Shown one piece after another: positions 1-5,227 of a stretch of 11,309 nucleotides of DNA. The stretch comes from Treponema sp. (GTDB lineage: Bacteria; Spirochaetota; Spirochaetia; Treponematales; Treponemataceae). The DNA lies in NCBI GenBank assembly GCA_004554075.1, contig SFOB01000084.1, positions 1-11,309 on the forward strand, given 5' to 3'. The position numbers and the translations under genes are program-made. Positions within the stretch are counted from its first letter, which is position 1. The number at the start of each line of letters is the position of its first letter. The notes beneath the pieces were generated by a model, which searched no databases, had not been told where the DNA came from, and was given only the letters and a program-made list of their open reading frames with translations.

Positions 1-43
1 GAGAAATAGTTGCCATTGGTCCACAAATTAATTTTTTGTCCAT
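1..43 (-). CDS. Probable tRNA-dihydrouridine synthase, N-terminal fragment
   Basis: On the minus strand an ATG at 43 opens a frame reading MDKKLICGPMATIS, which leaves the window at position 1. The 'GPMA' motif just after a short beta strand resembles the first flavin-binding strand of tRNA-dihydrouridine synthases (usually APMAG or GPMAT near the N-terminus), enzymes that use FMN and NADPH to reduce uridines in the tRNA D-loop. Only 14 codons are visible, so the family call is an inference from this motif. The gene is divergent from the DUF975 gene at 133. It has no Shine-Dalgarno; a TATAAT lies 7 bases before the ATG, so the mRNA may be leaderless. Another TIM-barrel flavoenzyme is possible. 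Confidence 0.5.
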   Translation of the reverse strand, partial: MDKKLICGPMATIS

Positions 44-50
44 AACAGAT

Positions 51-56
51 ATTATA
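51..56 (-). promoter_or_regulatory. -10 element of the leftward dus-like gene
   Basis: A perfect TATAAT on the minus strand ends 7 bases before the ATG at 43. No convincing -35 is visible 16-18 bases upstream. With the usual 6-8 base distance from the -10 to the start point, transcription would begin at or next to the A of the ATG. Confidence 0.5.
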
Positions 57-67
57 TCAAATTTTCT

Positions 68-96
68 TTGAAATATCCTGCATTTAGTATTATGAT
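68..96 (+). promoter_or_regulatory. Sigma-70 type promoter of the DUF975-sppA unit
   Basis: TTGAAA (68-73) and TATGAT (91-96) are separated by exactly 17 bases, each with one mismatch to consensus. Transcription should start near 103 and give a leader of about 30 bases that contains the GGAG at 121-124, 8 bases before the ATG at 133. The promoter lies in the intergenic region shared with the divergent dus-like gene. Confidence 0.6.
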
Positions 97-132
97 AATA
101 TGGTATAAAAAAAAGACAATGGAGAAAAAACT

Positions 133-849
133 ATGTTCGAACGAAAAAAGTACAAGAGCTTTGCAAAAAAGCAGCTTGCTGGTCGCTGGAGTATTCCAGT
201 TTTCATCACCGTAATTGTATCAATTGTTTCCTTGATTTTTTCACGAATTCAAAGTGTTCAAATAAAAAACAGCGGCTATATGGATGCAGCGCTTTCTGGA
301 GATATTGACTCTATTATGCTGTCATGGCAGACAATGGCCTTTCCTATGTTTTCATCATCATTTATAGAAATGATAGTAATGAGCGTTTTTTCAATTGCAA
401 CTATCGGCGTATATCTTAAAATGTCGCGTTCTCCGGAACCTGTTCATTTTGGTGATTTTGTAGAAGGCTTTAATAACTGGGCCCGTGCGATTCTCGGAGC
501 GCTCTGGCAGGCATTATGGGTATTTCTCTGGTCTCTTCTTCTCTTTATTCCTGGAATCATTAAATCCATTGCCTACTCTCAGATGTTCTACCTCATAGTA
601 GAATACAAAGATCTTTCCGTAACAAAAGCCATGAAAATCAGTATGAAGATTACAAATGGTCACAAGTGGGATTTGTTTGTAATGCACCTGAGCTTTTTAG
701 GCTGGCTTATTCTTTCAGTTTTCACTTTAGGAATCCTGGATCTTTGGCTCGTTCCTTATATGAACATGACATACGTAAATGCCTACCATGCTCTCTTAAA
801 AGAAGCAATTGAAAACGGCGTTATTAAACCGGAGGATTTATCAGAATGA
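133..849 (+). CDS. DUF975 family integral membrane protein
   Basis: This 238-residue protein matches the DUF975 membrane family by eye. It starts with a basic segment (FERKKYKSFAKKQLAGRW), has hydrophobic segments near residues 20-37, 71-95, 119-146 and 180-208, and carries the family-like stretches 'FIPGIIKSIAYSQMFYLI' (about 138-155) and 'A.KIS...TNGHKWDLF' (about 166-182). The biochemical function of the family is not known. The ATG has a GGAG 8 bases upstream. Its stop overlaps the start of sppA in an ATGA arrangement (846-849), so the two are translationally coupled and probably act together in the membrane. A link to envelope quality control is an inference from that neighbour only. Confidence 0.8.
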   Translation: MFERKKYKSFAKKQLAGRWSIPVFITVIVSIVSLIFSRIQSVQIKNSGYMDAALSGDIDSIMLSWQTMAFPMFSSSFIEMIVMSVFSIATIGVYLKMSRSPEPVHFGDFVEGFNNWARAILGALWQALWVFLWSLLLFIPGIIKSIAYSQMFYLIVEYKDLSVTKAMKISMKITNGHKWDLFVMHLSFLGWLILSVFTLGILDLWLVPYMNMTYVNAYHALLKEAIENGVIKPEDLSE

Positions 850-1868
850 AAAAATCAACAAAATCGGGGCTTATAGTTCTTATTCTCCTCGTGTGTGCAA
901 TAGTTGCTTATTCAGTTTACACATTCAGGAACTCTGATAAAGAAGTATCTTCAAAGCCTTCTGAAATCAGTACCTATCGTGTAGCAGAAGATTCTGATTC
1001 TTACGACCCTACCCTGGCAAGAGAGTATAAGAGAAACTTTATTGCAGCTTTATATATTGAAGGAACTATTTCAGAAGCTAATCAGACTTACAATCAGAAA
1101 TGGCTGATGAATACAATCCGAAACCTCAAGAATAACAGTAATAATGCAGCACTGGCAATTTTCATTAATTCACCTGGTGGTGCAGTTTACCAGGCAGATG
1201 AAGTATATCTTGCCTTAAATGATTATAAAACAACAGGCCGTCCTATTTATGTATATCAGGGACCTATGGCTGCTTCCGGCGGTTATTACATTTCCTGCGC
1301 AGGCGACAAGATTTATGCAAACCGTAATACACTTACCGGCTGTATTGGTGTAATCATGGGTTCTTCTTATGATCTTACAGGTCTTTTTGATAAGATTGGT
1401 ATTAAATCTGAAACAATCCATTCAGGCAAAAACAAAAATATGTTCAATTACAATGAGCCTGTAACTGATGAACAGAGGGCAATCATGCAGTCTATGTGTG
1501 ATGAATGTTATGATCAGTTTGTTTCCATTGTTGCAAAGAGCCGTAGCATTCAGTACAACACCTGCTGTAAAATTTCAGACGGAAGACTTTATTCTGCAAA
1601 GCAGGCGCTGGAGCTTCGTCTTGTAGATGCAATTGATTCCTGGGACAATATGCTCCGAGACCTGGCAGAAAACGAACTTAAAAAGCCTGGTATTAAGGTA
1701 GAAACTTTTAAGTATCAGAAAAAACAGAATGTTTACGAAATGCTTACAGGAAAAGCACTTGAACTTGAAACTGCAAAAGCGGCAGCCCAGCTTGGAGTAC
1801 CTGCAGATGTTATTAAGTCAATGAATAACGAAAACAGATTTACTCCAATGTATCTGGCACCGCAATAA
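846..1868 (+). CDS. sppA: Signal peptide peptidase SppA-type S49 serine protease
   Basis: A 340-residue protein with one N-terminal membrane anchor (about 8-25) and an S49 (ClpP/crotonase fold) peptidase domain (about 65-265). Ser144 sits in 'GPMAASGGYYIS', the nucleophile context of bacterial SppA. Lys197 in 'HSGKNKNMF' aligns with the general-base lysine of the single-domain Bacillus type. 'FINSPGGAVYQADEVY' (107-121) and 'TLTGCIGVIMG' (162-172) are further family motifs. The length fits the short, single-domain SppA rather than the duplicated enterobacterial form of about 600 residues. It should cut left-over signal peptides and other membrane peptides, with the active site outside the cytoplasmic membrane. 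A GGAGG lies at 831-835. The ATG overlaps the upstream stop, and a terminator follows at 1921-1970. The C-terminal 65 residues or so are charged and not recognised. Confidence 0.9.
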   Translation: MKKSTKSGLIVLILLVCAIVAYSVYTFRNSDKEVSSKPSEISTYRVAEDSDSYDPTLAREYKRNFIAALYIEGTISEANQTYNQKWLMNTIRNLKNNSNNAALAIFINSPGGAVYQADEVYLALNDYKTTGRPIYVYQGPMAASGGYYISCAGDKIYANRNTLTGCIGVIMGSSYDLTGLFDKIGIKSETIHSGKNKNMFNYNEPVTDEQRAIMQSMCDECYDQFVSIVAKSRSIQYNTCCKISDGRLYSAKQALELRLVDAIDSWDNMLRDLAENELKKPGIKVETFKYQKKQNVYEMLTGKALELETAKAAAQLGVPADVIKSMNNENRFTPMYLAPQ

Positions 1869-1869
1869 T

Positions 1870-1898
1870 CGCCATTGCGAGCGCAGCTAAGCAATCCA
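1870..1898 (+). repeat. Short interspersed repeat, 'CATTGCGAGCG' type, copy 1
   Basis: Directly after the sppA stop codon comes GCCATTGCGAGCGCAGC, then TAAGCAATCC. It shares its first half with the sequence at 9947-9963 (CGTCATTGCGAACGCAG). This resembles the widespread intergenic 'CGTCATTGCGAGCG...AAGCAATC' palindromic repeat seen in many bacterial genomes, including low-complexity intergenic copies. This copy looks like a half element: the second arm (CAATGACG type) is not visible. It ends at the stop codon of the converging methyltransferase gene. Confidence 0.5.
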
Positions 1899-2900
1899 TT
1901 ATCGAACAAGATAATAAAGACCAGCCTTCTTACCGTTTACAAGGGTATGAAGGCTGGTTTTTATTTTAAAGCCAGAAGCGGTGGCAGTCTGCTCCAGTTC
2001 TTCTTTACGGGCAGAAAGAATTACAAGGCGACCGTCAGAGGTAAGTACACGGTCCAGACTCTTGAACATATTTGTATAAAATACATTTATATCGCCAATG
2101 TCTTCATAAAAGCCCCAGGGCGGATCAGTAATTACAAGGCTGATTGATTTGTCTTCTATATGTGATAGTTTCAGGGCATCAGCGGCGCGGCAGTCTATAA
2201 GCCCCTCTGGAGCCTGAGCAATCTGCTTGCGTTCTTTTGTAAGTACTACCCTTTCATTTTCAATATCACTTATAAAAAGTTTTTTGAAGCGGAACTTTTT
2301 TGCAAGCTGAGTAGGAATGGAACCATAACCACAGAAAGGTTCCAGAATAGTGTCTTCCGCCTGCACTTCTGCAAAAGAACAGATAAGGTATGCAATTTCC
2401 GGTCTGAGTTCACCCTTGTTCAGATTTTTTTCAGTAAACTCGCGCTTTGAAATAAGCTCTCCACAGAAAGCAAAGCCTTCGCGACGGATAGAAAACCATA
2501 CTTCGTTTGTAGGGGAAAGCCTGTCCAGCTTAAGTTTTGAATTAGCAAGAACATAATCTTCTGCCCGTCGGGTAAGCGCCTTATCAACCTTGGCAAACTG
2601 ATTTTCCTGAACAAAGCGTACACGGAAGCTCCCCTTATTTACCAGAAAATAATTCTTAGAAGAAGTTACAGCCCCCACAAGAGACGGAAACGAAAGCCCC
2701 TTCCCCTTCATCGTCTTGAGCACAAAAAATGTATTATTAAAATAGATGATTTTCTCCAGCTCCCGTGAATCCCCGTCAAAACGATAATGTACGAGCCCGT
2801 CATACAGGTTTATTATTTTTAATTTTGGTAATCGTTTTGTAAGGTCACTTTCCACGACACTCTGAAACCCGGTAATAAATGTAGAAACAAATTCCGCCAT
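1899..2900 (-). CDS. THUMP-type class I SAM-dependent RNA methyltransferase
   Basis: A 333-residue protein with an N-terminal region (about 1-160) resembling the THUMP-containing half of Trm14/RlmL/TRM11-type enzymes, then a Rossmann methyltransferase domain. 'ELRPEIAYLICSFAEV' (164-179) precedes motif I 'EPFCGYGSIPTQLA' (187-200, SAM binding), an acidic 'SDIE' (211-214) and the catalytic motif IV 'DPPWG' (259-263). The DPPW/Y motif is typical of exocyclic amino-group methylation, so N2-guanosine in tRNA or rRNA is the likely target; the exact site cannot be read from sequence. The ATG at 2900 is the first in frame and lacks a Shine-Dalgarno. A TATAAT lies 9 bases upstream, inside the left arm of the palindrome. 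Codons for the last residues (about 316-328) double as the terminator of the opposing sppA unit. Confidence 0.8.
   Translation of the reverse strand: MAEFVSTFITGFQSVVESDLTKRLPKLKIINLYDGLVHYRFDGDSRELEKIIYFNNTFFVLKTMKGKGLSFPSLVGAVTSSKNYFLVNKGSFRVRFVQENQFAKVDKALTRRAEDYVLANSKLKLDRLSPTNEVWFSIRREGFAFCGELISKREFTEKNLNKGELRPEIAYLICSFAEVQAEDTILEPFCGYGSIPTQLAKKFRFKKLFISDIENERVVLTKERKQIAQAPEGLIDCRAADALKLSHIEDKSISLVITDPPWGFYEDIGDINVFYTNMFKSLDRVLTSDGRLVILSARKEELEQTATASGFKIKTSLHTLVNGKKAGLYYLVR
1921..1970 (+). terminator. Intrinsic terminator of the DUF975-sppA unit, inside the opposing gene
   Basis: CCAGCCTTC (1921-1929) pairs perfectly with GAAGGCTGG (1949-1957). After a T-T mismatch, TACC (1931-1934) pairs with GGTA (1944-1947), leaving a 9-base loop. 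The plus strand continues TTTTTATTTT (1958-1967), a good U-tract. On the minus strand only a weak TCTTTATTAT follows, so the signal works mainly for the rightward unit. All of it lies within the last codons of the convergent methyltransferase gene. Confidence 0.8.
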
Positions 2901-2909
2901 AATTTTTAT

Positions 2910-2915
2910 ATTATA
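2910..2915 (-). promoter_or_regulatory. -10 element of the THUMP methyltransferase gene
   Basis: TATAAT on the minus strand ends 9 bases before the ATG at 2900. No -35 resembling TTGACA is seen 17 bases upstream, and there is no Shine-Dalgarno between it and the start. It is the mirror copy of the infC -10 at 3180-3185. Confidence 0.45.
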
Positions 2916-2952
2916 TTTATTTTCTTTAGTTTATAATAGATGGATTATGATT

Positions 2953-3141
2953 TTCAAAAACTTAATAAGAAACATGTTATTTTGCTGATTGGCTACGGAG
3001 CAGAAAAAGACACAAGACTGCATCGAGCCGATACGGGAATGCCGGTTCGACGGAGAAATACAACGAGGCTCGCCCGCAGTCTTTGTGGATTTTTCAGCGG
3101 GAGTAGACAAGCAGCAATGTACACGATTCTATGTTTTTGAA
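2953..3141 (+). ncRNA. Candidate structured RNA (long irregular hairpin), unknown family
   Basis: If transcribed, the inner palindrome folds into one long hairpin closed by TTCAAAAAC/GTTTTTGAA. It contains a tandem G-A mismatch (GA at 3009-3010 opposite GA at 3088-3089), two further A-G oppositions (2988/3111 and 2992/3107) and a purine internal loop (2997-2999 opposite 3099-3102). The apical 37 bases can form CCG-GTTCGA-CGG (3042-3053). G-A pairs are stable in RNA but not in DNA duplexes, and the centre is more GC-rich than its flanks, both typical of structured RNA. A TATAAT at 2932-2937 could start such an RNA on the plus strand, but it has no -35 and no terminator follows. The size and single long hairpin recall 6S RNA, but I cannot place it in that family. 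The strand is uncertain. Confidence 0.3.
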
Positions 3142-3156
3142 TATCAACTTTATCAC

Positions 3157-3185
3157 TAGACACACTATAAGAAAATAAATATAAT
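3157..3185 (+). promoter_or_regulatory. Sigma-70 type promoter of the infC operon
   Basis: TAGACA (3157-3162, one mismatch to TTGACA) and a perfect TATAAT (3180-3185) are spaced by 17 bases. Transcription would start near 3192 and give a leader of about 48 bases before the TTG start of infC. The -10 lies in the right arm of the palindrome. Confidence 0.65.
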
Positions 3186-3229
3186 ATAAAGATACACGCT
3201 ATATGTTTAAATCGAGTTTTTATAACTCC

Positions 3230-3242
3230 AGGAGGAAAATTG
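3230..3242 (+). promoter_or_regulatory. infC: Strong ribosome binding site with TTG start of infC
   Basis: AGGAGG (3230-3235) stands 4 bases before TTG (3240-3242). The spacing is short but this is the only in-frame start close to the SD; the next candidate, GTG at 3249, would be 13 bases away. An ATT at 3239 is out of frame. A strong SD with a weak start codon fits the established control of infC by IF3 discrimination against non-AUG starts. Confidence 0.65.
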
Positions 3243-3782
3243 GCATACGTGAATAACAATAACAACAAAAACAATGGTCAGAGAATCAATGAAATGATTC
3301 GTGTCCGCGAGGTTCGTCTTATCGATGACGAGGGAAATCAGTTAGGCATCGTTGCAACACAGGAAGCCCTCAAAATGGCTAAAGACCGTGACCTGGATCT
3401 TGTTGAAGTTTCACCTAATGCTAACCCACCGGTTTGTAAAATACTTGATTATGGCAAATACAAGTTCGAACAGGAAAAAAAGCTCCGTGATTCCAAGAAG
3501 AACCAGAAAGTATTGAAGCTGAAGGAAATCCGCATGCAGCCAAAAATCGGCTCAGGAGATCTGGATACTAAGGCCAAACATATACAGGAATTTCTTGACG
3601 AGGGTGACAAGGTTAAGGTTACAATCCGCTTCCGCGGTCGTGAGCTTGCCCACACTGAACTCGGCTATGACGTTCTGAATGAGGTGTTAAAGCGACTTAC
3701 CTCGGCGTACAACATCGAAAAGCCTGCCGCAATGGATGGTAGAAACATGTCGATGACAATCTCAGCAAAAGCCGCAAAATAA
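3240..3782 (+). CDS. infC: Translation initiation factor IF-3
   Basis: A 180-residue protein of normal IF3 length. It has an Asn-rich N-terminal extension (residues 4-12), the N-domain (about 13-82) with the family signature 'KILDYGKYKFEQEKK' (67-81), a lysine-rich linker (82-95) and the C-domain with 'VTIRFRGRELAH' (127-138). IF3 binds the 30S subunit, prevents premature 50S joining and checks initiator tRNA and start codon. It heads a close-packed set: rpmI begins 11 bases after its stop, with an SD (AAGGGG) that overlaps the stop codon. The start is TTG, behind AGGAGG. In E. coli the infC start is ATT and is used for autoregulation; the same logic here is an inference. Confidence 0.95.
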   Translation: MAYVNNNNNKNNGQRINEMIRVREVRLIDDEGNQLGIVATQEALKMAKDRDLDLVEVSPNANPPVCKILDYGKYKFEQEKKLRDSKKNQKVLKLKEIRMQPKIGSGDLDTKAKHIQEFLDEGDKVKVTIRFRGRELAHTELGYDVLNEVLKRLTSAYNIEKPAAMDGRNMSMTISAKAAK

Positions 3783-3793
3783 GGGGTTTAGAA

Positions 3794-3994
3794 ATGCCTA
3801 AAATGAAGACTAAGAAGTCAGCAGCTAAGAGATACTCTCTTACTGGATCTGGCAAAGTTAAGCACAAGAAGCAGAACCTTCGTCATATTTTGACAAAACG
3901 TTCTCCTAAGAGAAAGAGAAATCTTCGCGCTGCAGGTTATGTAGCAGAAGCAGATGCAAAGAAAATCAGAAAGCAGATGCTTCCTTACGGTTAA
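3794..3994 (+). CDS. rpmI: 50S ribosomal protein L35
   Basis: This 66-residue, strongly basic protein has the L35 hallmarks 'MPKMKTKKSAAKRY', 'GSGKVKHKKQNLRHILTKRSPKRKRNLR' in parts at about residues 18-45, and a C-terminal 'KKIRKQMLPYG'. It is a component of the large ribosomal subunit. It stands between infC and rplT, the usual order in bacteria. The SD AAGGGG at 3781-3786 overlaps the infC stop and lies 7 bases before the ATG. Confidence 0.95.
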   Translation: MPKMKTKKSAAKRYSLTGSGKVKHKKQNLRHILTKRSPKRKRNLRAAGYVAEADAKKIRKQMLPYG

Positions 3995-4006
3995 TAGGAG
4001 TAGTAT

Positions 4007-4366
4007 ATGTCAAGAGCAATAGACGGAACAAAAAGAAAGAACCGCCGTGTAAAGATCCTCAAGCTTGCTAAGGGTTTCCGTGGCGACAGAAAATCAAACT
4101 ACAAACCAGCTAAAGATGCTGTAACAAAGGCTCTCGGTCACGCTTACGTAGATCGCCGTGACAGAAAGCATGAATTCCGCACTCTCTGGATTGCACGTAT
4201 TAACGCTGCTGTTCGTGAAGAAGGAATGACATACTCACAGTTTATCAACGGAGTTAACAAAGCAGGTATTAAATTGAACCGCAAGGCTCTCTCTAATATG
4301 GCTATTGAAGACCCAGTTGCATTCAAGGCAGTTGTTGAAGCTGCTAAGAAAGCTGTACAGGCATAA
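4007..4366 (+). CDS. rplT: 50S ribosomal protein L20
   Basis: A 119-residue basic protein, normal length for L20, with an N-terminal basic tail (about 1-55, 'KRKNRRVKILKLAKGFRG') that threads into 23S rRNA and a globular half with 'RKHEFRTLWIARINAA' (about 52-67) and 'YSQFINGVNKAGIKLNRKALS' in parts (about 76-96). L20 is needed early in 50S assembly and in several bacteria represses its own operon by binding the mRNA. I could not identify such a binding structure in the short leader. SD TAGGAG (3995-4000) is 6 bases from the ATG. The gap to the next gene is only 13 bases, and pheST, often found after rplT, is absent. Confidence 0.95.
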   Translation: MSRAIDGTKRKNRRVKILKLAKGFRGDRKSNYKPAKDAVTKALGHAYVDRRDRKHEFRTLWIARINAAVREEGMTYSQFINGVNKAGIKLNRKALSNMAIEDPVAFKAVVEAAKKAVQA

Positions 4367-4379
4367 GGAAGTTTGAAAT

Positions 4380-4910
4380 ATGATTTCACTCGATCAGGTA
4401 TATCTTCTTGAACAAAAGGTTGAAAGCGCTGTTGAAAAGATTCAGCAGCTACAGGCAGAAAACGATGCTCTTCGCAACAAGTGTGACGAGCTCACAAATG
4501 CGCTTTCTGCGAAGTCGGAGCAGCTTTCTAATTTTGAGTCAGATCAGAACCAGATCGAGACAGGAATCAAAAATGCGCTTGACCGCTTGAATTCAATCGA
4601 GAACTCAGTTTTAAAAACTGCAACTCAGATTAATCAGGCGGCTCAAGCTGCAAAACCTGTAGTACAGACTGCCCCTGCCCCACAGGCAGAAGCACCAAAA
4701 CCAGCCGCAGCACCAGTTCAGAGTGCTCCTAGTTTTGAAACAATGGACACAGTTCCACAGACTGAAGAAAAAACTGCAGAAGAGTCAGAAGCAACTCCAG
4801 AAAACGTAATTACTAATGAATTCAGTGCAGACACATTTGATGCAAACATTGACATGGATGCTCCTGAAGAAGAAGACAATCACGACGGCTTAGGCTTTGA
4901 TATTTTCTAA
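4380..4910 (+). CDS. ZapB-like coiled-coil protein with acidic tail
   Basis: A 176-residue protein. Residues 1-58 form a heptad-rich coiled coil (LDQVYLLEQKVESAVEKI and following) similar in style to ZapB and related Z-ring associated proteins, with a second helical stretch at about 60-90. An Ala/Pro/Gln-rich linker (about 88-118) and an acidic tail (about 125-170) follow, ending in DGLGFDIF. E. coli ZapB is only about 80 residues, so the linker and tail are additional. The stop TAA overlaps the zapA start by one base (TAATG at 4908-4912), which implies coupled translation and supports a division role as the ZapA partner. That role is an inference from the coiled coil and the neighbour; sequence similarity alone is weak because coiled coils look alike. 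An AAGGA about 10 bases upstream serves as SD. Confidence 0.65.
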   Translation: MISLDQVYLLEQKVESAVEKIQQLQAENDALRNKCDELTNALSAKSEQLSNFESDQNQIETGIKNALDRLNSIENSVLKTATQINQAAQAAKPVVQTAPAPQAEAPKPAAAPVQSAPSFETMDTVPQTEEKTAEESEATPENVITNEFSADTFDANIDMDAPEEEDNHDGLGFDIF

Positions 4911-5224
4911 TGGGAAAATTAAAAATTGAAATGCTTGGAACTTCTTTTACGATCCAGGCAAATGAAGATAACGAATATCTCGAAAAGCTTTTAGGCTACT
5001 ATAAAAGAATCACAGACGACGTAAATAAAATCGACTCAATCAAAAATCCTCTGCAAACGGCTATTCTTTCAGGCATTATGATTTGCGATGAATTATACAA
5101 AGAAAAGCAGGCTAAAGTAGCAATGGAAAACGGCGAATATGTTCCTGTTGAAAACGATATGGATACAATGGAAATTGAACGCCGCACTCAGAACATGATT
5201 GATAAAATCGACAAGGTACTTTAA
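4910..5224 (+). CDS. zapA: Cell division protein ZapA
   Basis: A 104-residue protein of ZapA length. It opens with a beta-rich head 'KLKIEMLGTSFTIQANEDNEYLEKLL', typical of the family (strand, short G-x-x-F turn, then 'EDxEYLEKL'), followed by 'TAILSGIMICDELYKEK' (about 49-65) and a C-terminal coiled coil. ZapA binds FtsZ, bundles protofilaments and stabilises the Z-ring. Its start overlaps the stop of the ZapB-like gene, and no SD is seen, so it is probably translated by re-initiation. The three-base gap to the next gene keeps it in the infC-headed unit. Confidence 0.85.
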   Translation: MGKLKIEMLGTSFTIQANEDNEYLEKLLGYYKRITDDVNKIDSIKNPLQTAILSGIMICDELYKEKQAKVAMENGEYVPVENDMDTMEIERRTQNMIDKIDKVL

Positions 5225-5227
5225 CTT

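Larger units (their letters stand above)
2905..3190. repeat. Large imperfect palindrome filling the intergenic gap before infC
   Basis: This covers nearly all of the 339 gene-free bases at 2901-3239. The outer 22 bases (2905-2926) are a perfect inverted copy of 3169-3190. Moving inwards, pairing blocks recur in the same order: TTCAAAAAC (2953-2961) with GTTTTTGAA (3133-3141); TTGCTGATTGGCTAC (2982-2996) with 3103-3117 at 13 of 15; GAAAAA (3003-3008) with TTTTTC (3090-3095); CACAA (3011-3015) with TTGTG (3083-3087); GACTGC (3016-3021) with GCAGTC (3076-3081); CGAGCC (3024-3029) with GGCTCG (3067-3072). The two arms are 125 and 124 bases around a GC-richer core of 37 bases (3030-3066). The outer block of each arm carries a TATAAT pointing outwards, one towards the methyltransferase and one towards infC. 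I see no target-site duplication. Confidence 0.8.

Noticed and set aside
2932..2937. Plus-strand TATAAT as a firm promoter of an RNA through the palindrome
   Set aside because: No -35 is present and AT-rich intergenic DNA gives such hexamers by chance; kept only as a possibility in the candidate RNA entry.
3024..3072. tRNA or tRNA-like gene suggested by GGTTCGA (3044-3050)
   Set aside because: The flanking bases do not form a 5-bp T-stem with a 7-base loop, and no acceptor stem, anticodon arm or D-arm can be drawn.
2940..3140. Open frame of 66 codons on the plus strand in the gap before infC
   Set aside because: No SD, no recognisable protein features, and it runs through both arms of the palindrome, whose pairing explains the sequence better.
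3192..3239. L20-type autoregulatory leader before infC
   Set aside because: The predicted leader is only about 48 bases, AU-rich and without a convincing pseudoknot or long stem.
3239..3241. ATT as infC start, as in E. coli
   Set aside because: This ATT is out of frame and meets TAA five codons later; TTG at 3240 is the in-frame choice.
2993..3274. Open frame of 93 codons on the minus strand overlapping the infC start
   Set aside because: It crosses the infC start and promoter in antisense and the palindrome core; no start signal or family is recognisable.
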